A stretch of DNA of 64,000 nt from Regnicoccus_A sp014224355 (GTDB lineage Bacteria > Cyanobacteriota > Cyanobacteriia > PCC-6307 > Cyanobiaceae): contig NZ_CP154799.1 in NCBI RefSeq assembly GCF_050920705.1, forward strand, positions 310,001 through 374,000. Direction: 5' to 3'. A program made the translations under genes and the position numbers. Below, piece after piece: positions 53,223-61,039 of this stretch (position 1 is its first letter; every line of letters starts with the position of its first letter). The notes beneath the pieces are model-generated. The model was given only the letters and a program-made list of their open reading frames with translations. It did no database searches and was not told the origin of the DNA.

Positions 53223-53570
53223 TGCGTCATGACAGTCATCCAACAACTCGCTGACCTCCGCCTTCAGCACGATCAGGTCTGAGTAGATAAGCCCGAAAAC
53301 TGCATCGTCATCAACTGCTCCATAGTCATGAGCAAGCAGGTTTCGAAAATCAACGATCGCACGAGAATTGGATATGGAGCTAAACAGCGTTTCATCAAGG
53401 CTTCTGACCCTTCTAAGGGCCTCACCAATAATGATGAACTCTCGCTCGACAGCAGATCTCACGGCACGCGTGCTTCGGTAGTCCTCCAACGAGACGCCGC
53501 TCATGACGTCTTCAATCGAATTGCAGGCATCAAGGACATCCTGCAAATAGGCGGATTGATCACGCGCCAT
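53217..53570 (-). CDS. hepT: HepT-like HEPN toxin
   Basis: 117 aa from the ATG at 53570 (upstream ATG at 53606 possible). DUF86/HEPN fold with the catalytic RxxxxHxY motif in VDFRNLLAHDYGAVDDDAVF, and REFIIIGEALRRV upstream. HepT proteins are RNases or are neutralised when MntA adds AMP to them. The TAA stop is formed by the attC R'' box. Partner of the overlapping mntA. Confidence 0.88.
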   Translation of the reverse strand: MARDQSAYLQDVLDACNSIEDVMSGVSLEDYRSTRAVRSAVEREFIIIGEALRRVRSLDETLFSSISNSRAIVDFRNLLAHDYGAVDDDAVFGLIYSDLIVLKAEVSELLDDCHDAN

Positions 53571-53868
53571 AAACCAGCTGCTTTGTACGATCAATCTCGC
53601 CTGCAATAACTTTATTCTTCACCGCTCCCTGCATCACCAAGTCAACGTCAGACTGAAAGATATTCCTGAACGCCTCGCGAGCGTCAAGGTAAACATGGAA
53701 TCGCTTGGTGATATCCAGTGGGCCAAACTCAACAAGAAGGTCAATATCGCTCTCTCCAGGCCTAAAGTCCTCTCTCAAAGCTGAGCCAAAGACAAACAGA
53801 CGCTCAATCCCATATCGCTTGCAAGCTGCGGCGATCTCCTCTAGCTTCTCGTCAATAAGGACTGACAT
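53560..53868 (-). CDS. mntA: MntA-like nucleotidyltransferase antitoxin
   Basis: 102 aa. Minimal nucleotidyltransferase: the GSx10DxD signature is in FVFGSALREDFRPGESDIDL, with LLVEFGPLDITKRFHVYLDA after it and a third acidic residue in NIFQSDVDLVM. A strong ribosome-binding site (AGGAGGTG) lies 4 bases before the ATG at 53868. First gene of the first cassette, hence closest to attI and likely best expressed. Confidence 0.9.
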   Translation of the reverse strand: MSVLIDEKLEEIAAACKRYGIERLFVFGSALREDFRPGESDIDLLVEFGPLDITKRFHVYLDAREAFRNIFQSDVDLVMQGAVKNKVIAGEIDRTKQLVYGA

Positions 53869-53948
53869 GACACACCTCCTAAGCCCACTGTAACCTGAAA
53901 CCCAGGCACCCCACCAAGAGAACCTGCATCAAGGGCTTTGCAAGGTCA

Positions 53949-54126
53949 AACTAACAGTATTTCGACGGGTCCGGTATCCACCCCCTGCCCAGTCCCAGTG
54001 GCCGCATAAGAACCCTAAGATCCCCCTATCCGATAGCTGAAATCCCTTCCAGCATAAGGCCCTTTCTGGCATTGCCCCATCCCTCACGGGAACTTAGGCA
54101 GATCCGAGAACCAAATGTTTATTTCG
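53949..54126 (-). other. candidate attI site between intI and the first cassette
   Basis: The core heptamer at 53949-53955 reads GTTAGTT on the minus strand and begins the first cassette; 171 bases separate it from the intI stop codon. No gene is present in the gap. Integrase binding sites cannot be defined by eye, but position and the matching R'' of the first cassette (53216-53222) support the call. Confidence 0.75.
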
Positions 54127-55113
54127 CTACAAAAGGTCTGCTGGGCTCATCACCCCACAGGGGCCGCGATTCAGCACATGCGTATAGATCATGGTCGTCT
54201 TCACGTCACTATGTCCAAGCAACTCCTGAATAGTTCGAATGTCATGGCCACGCTCCAGCAGGTGGGTGGCAAACGAATGCCGAAATGTGTGACAACTGGC
54301 CTGCTTGCTGATTCCTGCGCTAAGCATGGCTCTTTTCACGGCCTTCTGTATCAGGGATGGGTCGATGTGGTGCCTGCCTTCGGTTCGATTCTTCTGATCA
54401 CGCCATCGATGAGCCTGCGGAAACACCCATTGCCAGGCCCACTCTGAAGCTGCGTTCGGATACTTGCGTCCCAGTGCCATGGGCAACATCACACGGCCCC
54501 ACCCGGCCGCCAGATCCGCCCGGTGTATCTCCTGGACATCCAGCAGATGGGCCTGGATGGACTCCACCAGACTGGCTGGAAGCACGGTGACGCGGTCCTT
54601 ATCACCCTTTCCGCTGCGGACGGTCAGCTGCCGGGTTTGGCAGTCCACATCCTTGACGCGTAACCGCAGGGCTTCCATCAGCCGCAGGCCGCTGCCGTAC
54701 AACAGCTGCGCCACGAGCTGCTCGACACCTTCGAGCTGACTCAGCACCGCCTTCACCTCAGCCACCGTGAGCACCACCGGCAATCGCTTGCGCTGCCTGG
54801 CGCGAACCACCCCCTCCAGGTTCCCTACATCACCGCCCAGCACCTGCCTGTAGAGAAACAACAAGGCCGACAGCGCCTGGTTCTGCGTGGAAGCACTCAC
54901 CTGACCCTCCGTAGCCAGATGAGACAGGAAGGCATTGATCTCCTCTTCGCCCATCTCCCTCGGATGCCGCATGCCGTGAAAGCGCAGGAAGCGTTTCACC
55001 CACTGGGCATAGCTGGTGATCGTGCGCCGGGCGTAATGCCTCACCTGCATCTCCTCCCGGAAACGATCCATCAGCCGTGGGCCTGAAGCCTGAGCCATGC
55101 GTTCAACGCACAT
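54127..55113 (-). CDS. intI: integron integrase IntI
   Basis: 328 aa tyrosine recombinase that inserts and excises gene cassettes. N-terminal SAM-like domain RHYARRTITSYAQWVKRFLR and FLSHLATEGQVSASTQNQAL; catalytic residues Arg144 (GSGLRLMEAL), His275 and Arg278 (CHTFRHSFATH), His301 (LLGHSDVKTT), Tyr310 (MIYTHV). The segment VMLPMALGRKYPNAASEWAW (about 208-227) is the extra patch found in IntI but not in XerC/D or phage integrases. Alternative starts are 55098 and 55071. It lies 6 bases behind the MBL-fold gene on the same strand, with its 3' end facing attI and the cassettes. Confidence 0.95.
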   Translation of the reverse strand: MCVERMAQASGPRLMDRFREEMQVRHYARRTITSYAQWVKRFLRFHGMRHPREMGEEEINAFLSHLATEGQVSASTQNQALSALLFLYRQVLGGDVGNLEGVVRARQRKRLPVVLTVAEVKAVLSQLEGVEQLVAQLLYGSGLRLMEALRLRVKDVDCQTRQLTVRSGKGDKDRVTVLPASLVESIQAHLLDVQEIHRADLAAGWGRVMLPMALGRKYPNAASEWAWQWVFPQAHRWRDQKNRTEGRHHIDPSLIQKAVKRAMLSAGISKQASCHTFRHSFATHLLERGHDIRTIQELLGHSDVKTTMIYTHVLNRGPCGVMSPADLL

Positions 55114-55119
55114 CCACCT

Positions 55120-55614
55120 TCAGAGTTCCCCGCCCTGTCCCTCCCGCGCCAGCATCTGCTCCAGCTCCCGGCGCCATTCCCCTGCCGCCAACGCATGCCA
55201 GCGGCCATGGCCGGGGAGCAGCCAGCGCACGTCGAACTCCAGCAACCGCTCCACGGATCGCAGTTGCTCGTCCCAGTTCCACCAGCAGACCCGCCGTGAG
55301 GCCATCACCCCCGGCGGATCCACGCCCCACCAGAGATGGTCGCCGCTGAACAGCACCTGCCCGGCGAACAGCACCGCCACGGAGCCGGCCGTATGCCCTG
55401 GCACCGGCACCACCAGCAGGTCATCGTCAAGCGCCAGGGGGTTCGAGCCCTCGAAACGATGCTCCGCCTGCGGTGCCGCATCGGCATCAGCGCTGTGGAT
55501 CCAGCGCTCGGCCCCGAAGTGCCTGGCCCAGGCGGCGTGGTCGGCCACATCATCGCGGTGGCTGAGCAGGATGCGGCTCACGCCTCCCAGGGCGTCGATC
55601 CGGCGGGCCAGGGG
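55120..55614 (-). pseudogene. MBL-fold half of a ferredoxin/MBL protein (separated by a frameshift)
   Basis: Metallo-beta-lactamase fold: ILLSHRDDVADHAAWARHFG (HxxxDH-like metal motif), VVPVPGHTAGSVAVLFAGQV, LFSGDHLWWGVDPPG, and WLLPGHGRWH. In frame it begins at ARRIDALGGVSR near 55610, without its own good start apart from a GTG at 55581. The N-terminal half is in the frame that ends at 55578. Related cyanobacterial proteins fuse a ferredoxin to this domain, so I read this as one gene with a frameshift. It could also be two coupled genes. Confidence 0.7.
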
Positions 55615-56021
55615 GCGCTCCAGCGCGGGGAGTCGATCAGCACGTTGTTGGCGCGGCCATCGCTGCGGCGGCGGGTGATCAGCCAGCTGCTGGCCCCGAA
55701 GCTCCGGCGCGATGCCCAGCCGCAGTAGTGCACGTTGCCCTCAAGCCTGCTCGCCACCAGCGCCGGGAAGCCGTCGGCGGTCGTCTGCTCCAGCAGCTCC
55801 CGGGTGGCGCCGATCGCCGCCACCGGACAGGCCTGCAGCGCCAGCAACGCTGCGCGGGTCTCCGTCTTCCCGGCCGGCTGGGCCCGCACGTGCGATGTGC
55901 TGCCGGTGGGGGCGAAGTGAGCAGGATCGAACTGCCAGCAGGTGCCACAGTCGATGCAGCTGGCATCCACGTAGAAAGGACCAGCCACATTGGCGGCCAG
56001 GCGCTCGGCAGGACGGGCCAC
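55578..56021 (-). pseudogene. ferredoxin-like N-terminal half of the ferredoxin/MBL protein
   Basis: Starts MARPAERLAANVAGPFYVDA with a 4Fe-4S/3Fe-4S ferredoxin motif CIDCGTCWQFDPAHF and the distal CPVAAIG; continues into FGASSWLITRRRSDGRANNV and LIDSPRW, the first strands of the MBL domain. After that the frame goes wrong in a C-rich stretch (GAGCGCCCCCTGG, near 55615) and ends at 55578. Together with the downstream half it would be about 300 aa. Confidence 0.72.
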
Positions 56022-56102
56022 GCTCAGTCAGCAGCACCGCTTCAGCCTGGCGGGGACAGGCGTGCGGCGTCCGGGGATCCCCCGACTCGGCATACTTTCT
56101 CC

Positions 56103-57002
56103 ATGACCAACTCCGGCACCGGCCTTGCCTTCGGCGGCAGCCCGATCACCACCCAGCTGGGCCAGCAGGGCCTGGGGCAACAGCCCTGGTGGGTGGAGCA
56201 GTGGATGGAGCTGATCAACTCCTACCGCTACAAGAAACGTCTCGAGCGCGCCTGGTCGTACGTGCGCGAGGGCAACGTGCTCTCGATCCGCTTCGAGGGG
56301 CGGCGGGTGCATGCCCGCGTGCAGGGCACCGAGGCCGATCCCTACAAGGTGAAGCTCTGGCTGGATGTCCTCAGCGACGACGACTGGGGCTACGTGCTCG
56401 AGGCCCTCGGCCAGAAGGCCCGCTGGTCGGCGCAGCTGCTGGCCGGCCAGATGCCCCAGGACATCGAGCGCGCCTTCGCCGCCAGCGGCCGCCGCCTGTT
56501 TCCCTTCAAGCTGCAGGAAGTGCGCAGCGAGTGCAGCTGCCCCGACAAAGCCAACCCCTGCAAGCACGTCAGCGCCGTCTACTACCTGATGGGTGATCGC
56601 TTCAGCGAAGACCCCTTCGTGCTCTTCCAGCTGCGCGGACGCTCCCGCGATCAGCTGCTGGCCGACCTGGCCAAACGCCGACGCAAGCAGCTGGCTGCAG
56701 CCGCCAGCGGCCAGCGCCGGGCCGCCGCCCACGTGCCGCACCCCGTCCACCCCGCCGTGAGCGACCCGAGCCGCTGGTGGTCGTACACCTCAGCGCTCGA
56801 TCCGGATCTGGTGGTGATCACCCCGGCCATGGAGGGAGAGACCGGGCTCGATGAAGCCGGCGAGCTGCCCCTGGCCACCGAACCTCTGTTCCCCGAGGCC
56901 AACCACCGTTTCCTGAGCCTGCTTCAGGCCCAGGCCGGCCGGGTCAGCCAGCTTGCCCTGGCCCAGGCGATGGGAGGCGGCAGTGCCGATGCCGGTGACT
57001 GA
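56103..57002 (+). CDS. SWIM zinc-finger protein
   Basis: 299 aa from the ATG at 56103. The SWIM motif CxCx(n)CxH appears as ECSCPDKANPCKHVSAVYYL near residue 140. The N-terminal region (PWWVEQWMELINSYRYKKRL, then GNVLSIRFEGRRVHARVQGT) matches the family that partners with an SNF2-like helicase in cyanobacteria. No helicase is within reach here. The upstream frame is antisense to the ferredoxin gene and was ignored. The next gene overlaps its stop. Confidence 0.85.
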   Translation: MTNSGTGLAFGGSPITTQLGQQGLGQQPWWVEQWMELINSYRYKKRLERAWSYVREGNVLSIRFEGRRVHARVQGTEADPYKVKLWLDVLSDDDWGYVLEALGQKARWSAQLLAGQMPQDIERAFAASGRRLFPFKLQEVRSECSCPDKANPCKHVSAVYYLMGDRFSEDPFVLFQLRGRSRDQLLADLAKRRRKQLAAAASGQRRAAAHVPHPVHPAVSDPSRWWSYTSALDPDLVVITPAMEGETGLDEAGELPLATEPLFPEANHRFLSLLQAQAGRVSQLALAQAMGGGSADAGD

Positions 57003-57591
57003 GCCCGGCTCACCCCCCGGCGAAGCCCCCTGGCTCAGCCCCGGAGCGATCGAGCAGGCCACCTGGCTGCAACACTCCCACCAGCGGGCGTTCGGCCGGC
57101 CCCTGATCGCCGCCACCACCACCTCCAGCTCCAGCTGGCTGTGCTCCCCAGGCTGCCCAGAGCCCTCAAAGGGCGCTGCCCGTCAGCGGGCTCAGGAGCT
57201 GTTTGCCGCCTCCACCGTGGTGCTCGCCCACGACGGCAACGCTGAGCGCCTCGACCACGACCCCCGGCTGATCTACGCCAACCGCGCCGCCCTGGTGCTC
57301 TGGCACCGCCCCTGGGCTGAGATGGTGGGCATGCCCTCCCGGCTCACAGCCGAGCCCGCCGAGCGATCCGGCCGCGCCCGCCTGCTGGCCAGCGCCCGGG
57401 CCCAGGAAGCGATCAGCGGCTACACCGGCATCCGCATCGACAGCCACGGCCGCCGCTTCGTGATCAGCGGCGCCCGCCTCTGGACCCTGCGCGATCTCCA
57501 GGGGCGCGACCGCGGCCAGGCGGCCGCCTTCTCCAACTGGTGGTGGCTGCCGGAAGCACCCTTGCCGGTTCTCCCTCCAGCCCTGGTGTAG
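56989..57591 (+). CDS. MEKHLA-domain protein
   Basis: 200 aa from the ATG at 56989, overlapping the SWIM gene end. PAS-like MEKHLA pattern: TVVLAHDGNAERLDHDPRLI, YANRAALVLWHRPWAEMVGM, PSRLTAEPAERSGRARLLAS and GYTGIRIDSHGRRFVISGAR. This domain is known from plant and cyanobacterial proteins and may bind a small ligand; the role is unknown. Confidence 0.85.
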   Translation: MPVTEPGSPPGEAPWLSPGAIEQATWLQHSHQRAFGRPLIAATTTSSSSWLCSPGCPEPSKGAARQRAQELFAASTVVLAHDGNAERLDHDPRLIYANRAALVLWHRPWAEMVGMPSRLTAEPAERSGRARLLASARAQEAISGYTGIRIDSHGRRFVISGARLWTLRDLQGRDRGQAAAFSNWWWLPEAPLPVLPPALV

Positions 57592-57723
57592 AGACCGACT
57601 TCTGGGGGTAGACCGTACCGAACCGGACGGTTTCTTCATCCCTTGATCTCATTTGGATCATCCACATTGGCTATGCGGGTGATCCGGAACCACCCGGAAC
57701 TCTCATTAGTGAAGGACACCACC

Positions 57724-58131
57724 ATGCTGACCCTGCGCCATTCCCCCTTTGATCTGCTCGAGCGTCTGGAGCAACAGGTCAACCAGGCCGAGCGTGTACC
57801 AGCTGCCGAAGTGCATGAAACCGATCAGGCCTACGAGGTCGTGCTCGAACTGCCCGGCGTCGACAAAGACTCGATCGAAGTGAAAGCCACCGACCGCTCC
57901 CTGCTGATCAGCGCCGAGCGCCGCTCCCAGACCAGCAGCGGCAGTGACGACGCCAAGGAAGGTGGTCCCATCCACAGCGAATTCCGCTATGGCACCTGGA
58001 GCCGCAGTTTCCGGTTTGCCATGGGCCTGCAGCGGGAGGGGATCGAAGCCCGCTACCGCGACGGCCTGCTCACCGTGACGGCCCCCAAAGCCCAGACCCA
58101 CAGCACTGTGGTGGTGAAGGTGGAGAGCTGA
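57724..58131 (+). CDS. hspA: small heat-shock protein, Hsp20/alpha-crystallin family
   Basis: 135 aa from the ATG at 57724. The alpha-crystallin domain runs from EVHETDQAYEVVLELPGVDK to the A-x-x-x-G-x-L signature RYRDGLLTVTAPKA near the end, with FRYGTWSRSFRFAMGLQREG between. An ATP-independent holdase for unfolded proteins. A strong hairpin terminator follows. The upstream ATG at 57643 lacks family similarity. Confidence 0.93.
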   Translation: MLTLRHSPFDLLERLEQQVNQAERVPAAEVHETDQAYEVVLELPGVDKDSIEVKATDRSLLISAERRSQTSSGSDDAKEGGPIHSEFRYGTWSRSFRFAMGLQREGIEARYRDGLLTVTAPKAQTHSTVVVKVES

Positions 58132-58189
58132 TCACACCGGAGAGCTGAGAGCAACGCCCAAGGCGTTGATCGAGACAAGAGGACCCAAG

Positions 58190-58220
58190 CCCCGGCCCCA
58201 GCGCCGGGGCTTTTTCTTGG
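58190..58220 (+). terminator. rho-independent terminator after hsp20
   Basis: AAGCCCCGGC, a short loop, GCCGGGGCTT and then a T run: a GC-rich stem followed by TTTTTCTT, about 60 bases after the hsp20 stop. Because it is symmetrical with A residues before it, it could also slow transcription from the sbtB side. Confidence 0.85.
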
Positions 58221-58299
58221 GTCACGCGGACGGGAAAATCCCGGCCATGGATGGGTACACAACCGGGAATCGAATCAGATCAGGCCTGGTGGGGCAAGA

Positions 58300-58614
58300 T
58301 CAGAACTTGTGCGCCCGAAGTGCTTCCACCGTAGAGATGTAGGTGATACACGAGTAATCTTCAAAGTATTTCTCCACCACCTTCTCCTGGATCTGATCAG
58401 CCAACTCACGGGACGACGTCAACACCTCAAATTTGATATTGGAAAAGGCGTGGGACACACTCGGCTCGCCCGTGGAGCGGACATTTCGGCTGCCTTGGCC
58501 TGCCGCCGCCAGAACGGTGTAGCCGCTGGCGCCAGCCTCCTTGATGATCTTGGCGATTTTCTTGAGCAGAATCTCTTCTGTGATGATGATGAGCTTCCAG
58601 ACTTGCTGGCTCAT
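58300..58614 (-). CDS. sbtB: PII-like carbon sensor SbtB
   Basis: 104 aa. Trimeric PII-like fold: WKLIIITEEILLKKIAKIIK, GYTVLAAAGQGSRNVRS (start of the T-loop), KFEVLTSSRELADQIQEKVV and YFEDYSCITYISTVEALRAH. It binds adenine nucleotides and gates SbtA. The C-terminal CGPxGC redox loop of some homologues is absent; the protein ends AHKF. 48 bases downstream of sbtA on the same strand. Confidence 0.93.
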   Translation of the reverse strand: MSQQVWKLIIITEEILLKKIAKIIKEAGASGYTVLAAAGQGSRNVRSTGEPSVSHAFSNIKFEVLTSSRELADQIQEKVVEKYFEDYSCITYISTVEALRAHKF

Positions 58615-58662
58615 GATGGTGGCCTCTGAGTGAAAGATGAATGAACAACTGGGCGAGCAAGC

Positions 58663-59661
58663 TTACGCACCAAGCATGGATTGGGCAATCCCGATGAAGA
58701 GCGGGATGCAGATGGCGATCGCCACTGGAGTTCCGATGGCGGTGGAAGAACCAATGTAGGAAGAAGGATTCGCCGAGGGAATGGCTGCACGAAGGGTGGG
58801 CGGGCCCGAGATGTCAGAGCTGGAGGCAGCGATCACAGCCAGCACCACAGCACCACCGATGCTGAAGCCGGTGATCTTGTGAATCACCAGGCCCATCCCG
58901 AAGGCCAGGAAGCCATGCAGGATCGGTGCAAAAAAGCCATAGATGGCAAACCACTGGGCAACCTTGCGCAGCTCATTCATACGCTGGGCGGCCTCCATCC
59001 CCATGATGATCATCAGAATCGAGAGGAAGCCCCGGAACAGCGGATTGAAAAAGCTCTCATACACAGGCTCAGGCTTGGTGGCAACGCCAAGAGCAACGCC
59101 AAGCAGCAACGCCGTAACCGCTGAACTCTGCAGACTCTCCTTGATAATCGTCCAGATCTCAACTTTGTCAGATGAGCTGCCAGCCTGTTGCCCTGTATAG
59201 ATGCTCGCCACCACAATCGCTGTCACCAGCGCAGGGATGTCCATGAAGGGGTACAGGGCGGCGCTCCAGGCTTCGTACTCGATGCCTGCTGAATCCAACT
59301 GGGGAAGAACGGCGGCAAGAGTGGAACCACTCACGGCTCCGAACAGACCACCCGTGGCCACAGCATCGACGAATCGGATGCCAGATAGTTTCGCCAGAGT
59401 GAACCGAGCGATCAGCACGATGAGGATGCCTAGCACCACCGCCGCCAGGGCCGGCAGAAGCAGCTCAGTCAGGTTGGACTTACGAATGGCGATGCCGCCA
59501 CTCAATCCAACCTTCAGCAGCAGAAAGAAGGTGATGAACTTGTAGATCGAATCCGGAATTTTCAGTTGGCTTCCCAGGGCGGCCACGACGATGCCACCGA
59601 TCAGGAAGCCTAGCGTTGGAGACTGAACCTGCTTGAGAAAGAGCGTGAAAAAGTCGGACAC
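58663..59661 (-). CDS. sbtA: sodium-dependent bicarbonate transporter SbtA
   Basis: 332 aa, about ten membrane spans. SbtA landmarks: FFTLFLKQVQSPTLGFLIGG, KVGLSGGIAIRKSNLTELLL, GLFGAVSGSTLAAVLPQLDS (sodium/bicarbonate region) and AASSSDISGPPTLRAAIPSA near the end. A high-affinity HCO3- importer of the CO2-concentrating mechanism, induced at low CO2. It starts with a GTG at 59661 behind a GAGGA ribosome-binding site. Operon with sbtB. Confidence 0.94.
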   Translation of the reverse strand: MSDFFTLFLKQVQSPTLGFLIGGIVVAALGSQLKIPDSIYKFITFFLLLKVGLSGGIAIRKSNLTELLLPALAAVVLGILIVLIARFTLAKLSGIRFVDAVATGGLFGAVSGSTLAAVLPQLDSAGIEYEAWSAALYPFMDIPALVTAIVVASIYTGQQAGSSSDKVEIWTIIKESLQSSAVTALLLGVALGVATKPEPVYESFFNPLFRGFLSILMIIMGMEAAQRMNELRKVAQWFAIYGFFAPILHGFLAFGMGLVIHKITGFSIGGAVVLAVIAASSSDISGPPTLRAAIPSANPSSYIGSSTAIGTPVAIAICIPLFIGIAQSMLGA

Positions 59662-60167
59662 CTTTGATCCTCTAGGTGGGCTTGAAGGAGAAAAACCAAT
59701 GGCAGACAGAACGCTGCCTTTGGTCCAGGAATGAGGCGGAAAGCTGGAACCCAGATCCTCCTGGTGGAGGGGAACGGGCCAGAGACGGAGTCATCAGCAC
59801 GGTGAGGTGAGCAAGAGAGTGAAGATGGCCTGACCAGCAGGATCACAGAGGAGGGGAAAAGATCCGCTGATCGAAAATCAAGTCAACCGTGATGAGTGGG
59901 CCACTGGAAGCCCGGAAATAAACCCCTAGTCCTCAAATTACGGGAGAGAATTTGGCCTGGAATTGAGTCCGCAAAGCCTAAGGCCTGACTGCCGAAATGC
60001 GTCCATTGAGGCCTACAGCATCTCAGATTGGATGCATAAGGCAGTGTGATCAGCGCGAAGTGCTGTGGTGGCCCCAACAGCAGAGTGAGTCGTTTTGTTC
60101 TGAGTTACTCCAACCAACCGGCCCGAACCACTGATCCTGGAGATCCCGGCCCCGCCAGACACTCCGT
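59662..60167. promoter_or_regulatory. long leader/promoter region of sbtAB
   Basis: 506 bases without a supported gene between sbtA and the next gene. It includes the sbtA ribosome-binding site. As sbtA is normally switched by a LysR-type regulator at low CO2, regulator sites are expected here, but I could not identify a convincing T-N11-A palindrome by eye. Confidence 0.45.
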
Positions 60168-61034
60168 TCAGGGATTGCACCAGGGGCAGTGCATCGGATC
60201 AGCCTCTCGCCGGCCATCCCGCCGTGGCTTGATTTCGGTATGGCCGCAGGATGAACACCCCAAGCGCTCCTGAGCAACCAACGGCGTGGCCGTACCACAA
60301 CTGCGGCAGGGCAACCCGGCGATGGTCTCAGTTCGCCCCCAGCCTGGAGAACCGCAGGCCTGGCACTGCTGCCGCAACCGCCGCACCAGCTGGAAGCCGA
60401 GCCGGCGGATGCTGGCCATGCGGGTGGGATTGCAGTGGGCCCGCATATCGGTGTCCAGCTGCACCGCGCCATCGGCTGAGCCGGCGGCGCAGCGCCTGAT
60501 CGCATCCTCCAGGGCGGCGGCGGTGCGGATCCCCTTGAGGCAGGGGCCGCCGCCCGGCGGTGCCGGGCGGGCCATCAAGGCATGGCTTGGGAACTGCACC
60601 CGCTGCAACCAGTTGCTGAGCCCGGCGGTGGTGAGGTCCGCCGGCTCCACCGTTCGGCTCGAAAAGGTGGTGCGCAGGTCGAGCAGCTGCTCCACCACGG
60701 TGAGCTGGCGTTCCTGATCCAGGAACACCAGCACTTCCTGGCCCGCGGGCAGGAAGGGCATCGCCGGGTGGGGGCCGAAGCTGCCCTCACTGGCCAGACC
60801 CAGCCGCAGGCCGGAGGCCTCAAGGCCAAGAGCTGCCTTACGCACGCAGGTGCTCAGCGGGTCTGCCGCACGCTCGATCTCACCGCTGAAGGTGCCGAGC
60901 TGGTCGGTATCGCAACCGCAGACCACCAGCTCGGCCCCCAGGCCATGAAAAAAGGGACGAGCGAGAACCCGCTCCTTGCCGTGGAGCGTGGTGAGACAGA
61001 CCCTCCGGCCCGCATAAACGGAACCCGTGGCCAT
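60168..61034 (-). CDS. DUF6671-like protein with zinc ribbons
   Basis: 288 aa. The N-terminus (YAGRRVCLTTLHGKERVLAR, then ELVVCGCDTDQLGTFSGEIE) and PSHALMARP match a family common in cyanobacteria and other bacteria. Three Cys pairs at the C-terminus (CQACGSPGWG, LPCRSCGTATPL, LGCSSCGHTE and later HCPWC) form zinc-ribbon-like modules. Function unknown. It is followed by the antiporter gene's stop on the same strand (upstream neighbour at 61040). Confidence 0.72.
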   Translation of the reverse strand: MATGSVYAGRRVCLTTLHGKERVLARPFFHGLGAELVVCGCDTDQLGTFSGEIERAADPLSTCVRKAALGLEASGLRLGLASEGSFGPHPAMPFLPAGQEVLVFLDQERQLTVVEQLLDLRTTFSSRTVEPADLTTAGLSNWLQRVQFPSHALMARPAPPGGGPCLKGIRTAAALEDAIRRCAAGSADGAVQLDTDMRAHCNPTRMASIRRLGFQLVRRLRQQCQACGSPGWGRTETIAGLPCRSCGTATPLVAQERLGCSSCGHTEIKPRRDGRREADPMHCPWCNP

Positions 61035-61039
61035 GGGCC

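Noticed and set aside
54127..55113. Phage or XerC/D-type recombinase instead of IntI
   Set aside because: The extra segment around residues 208-231 and the adjacent attC array are specific to integron integrases.
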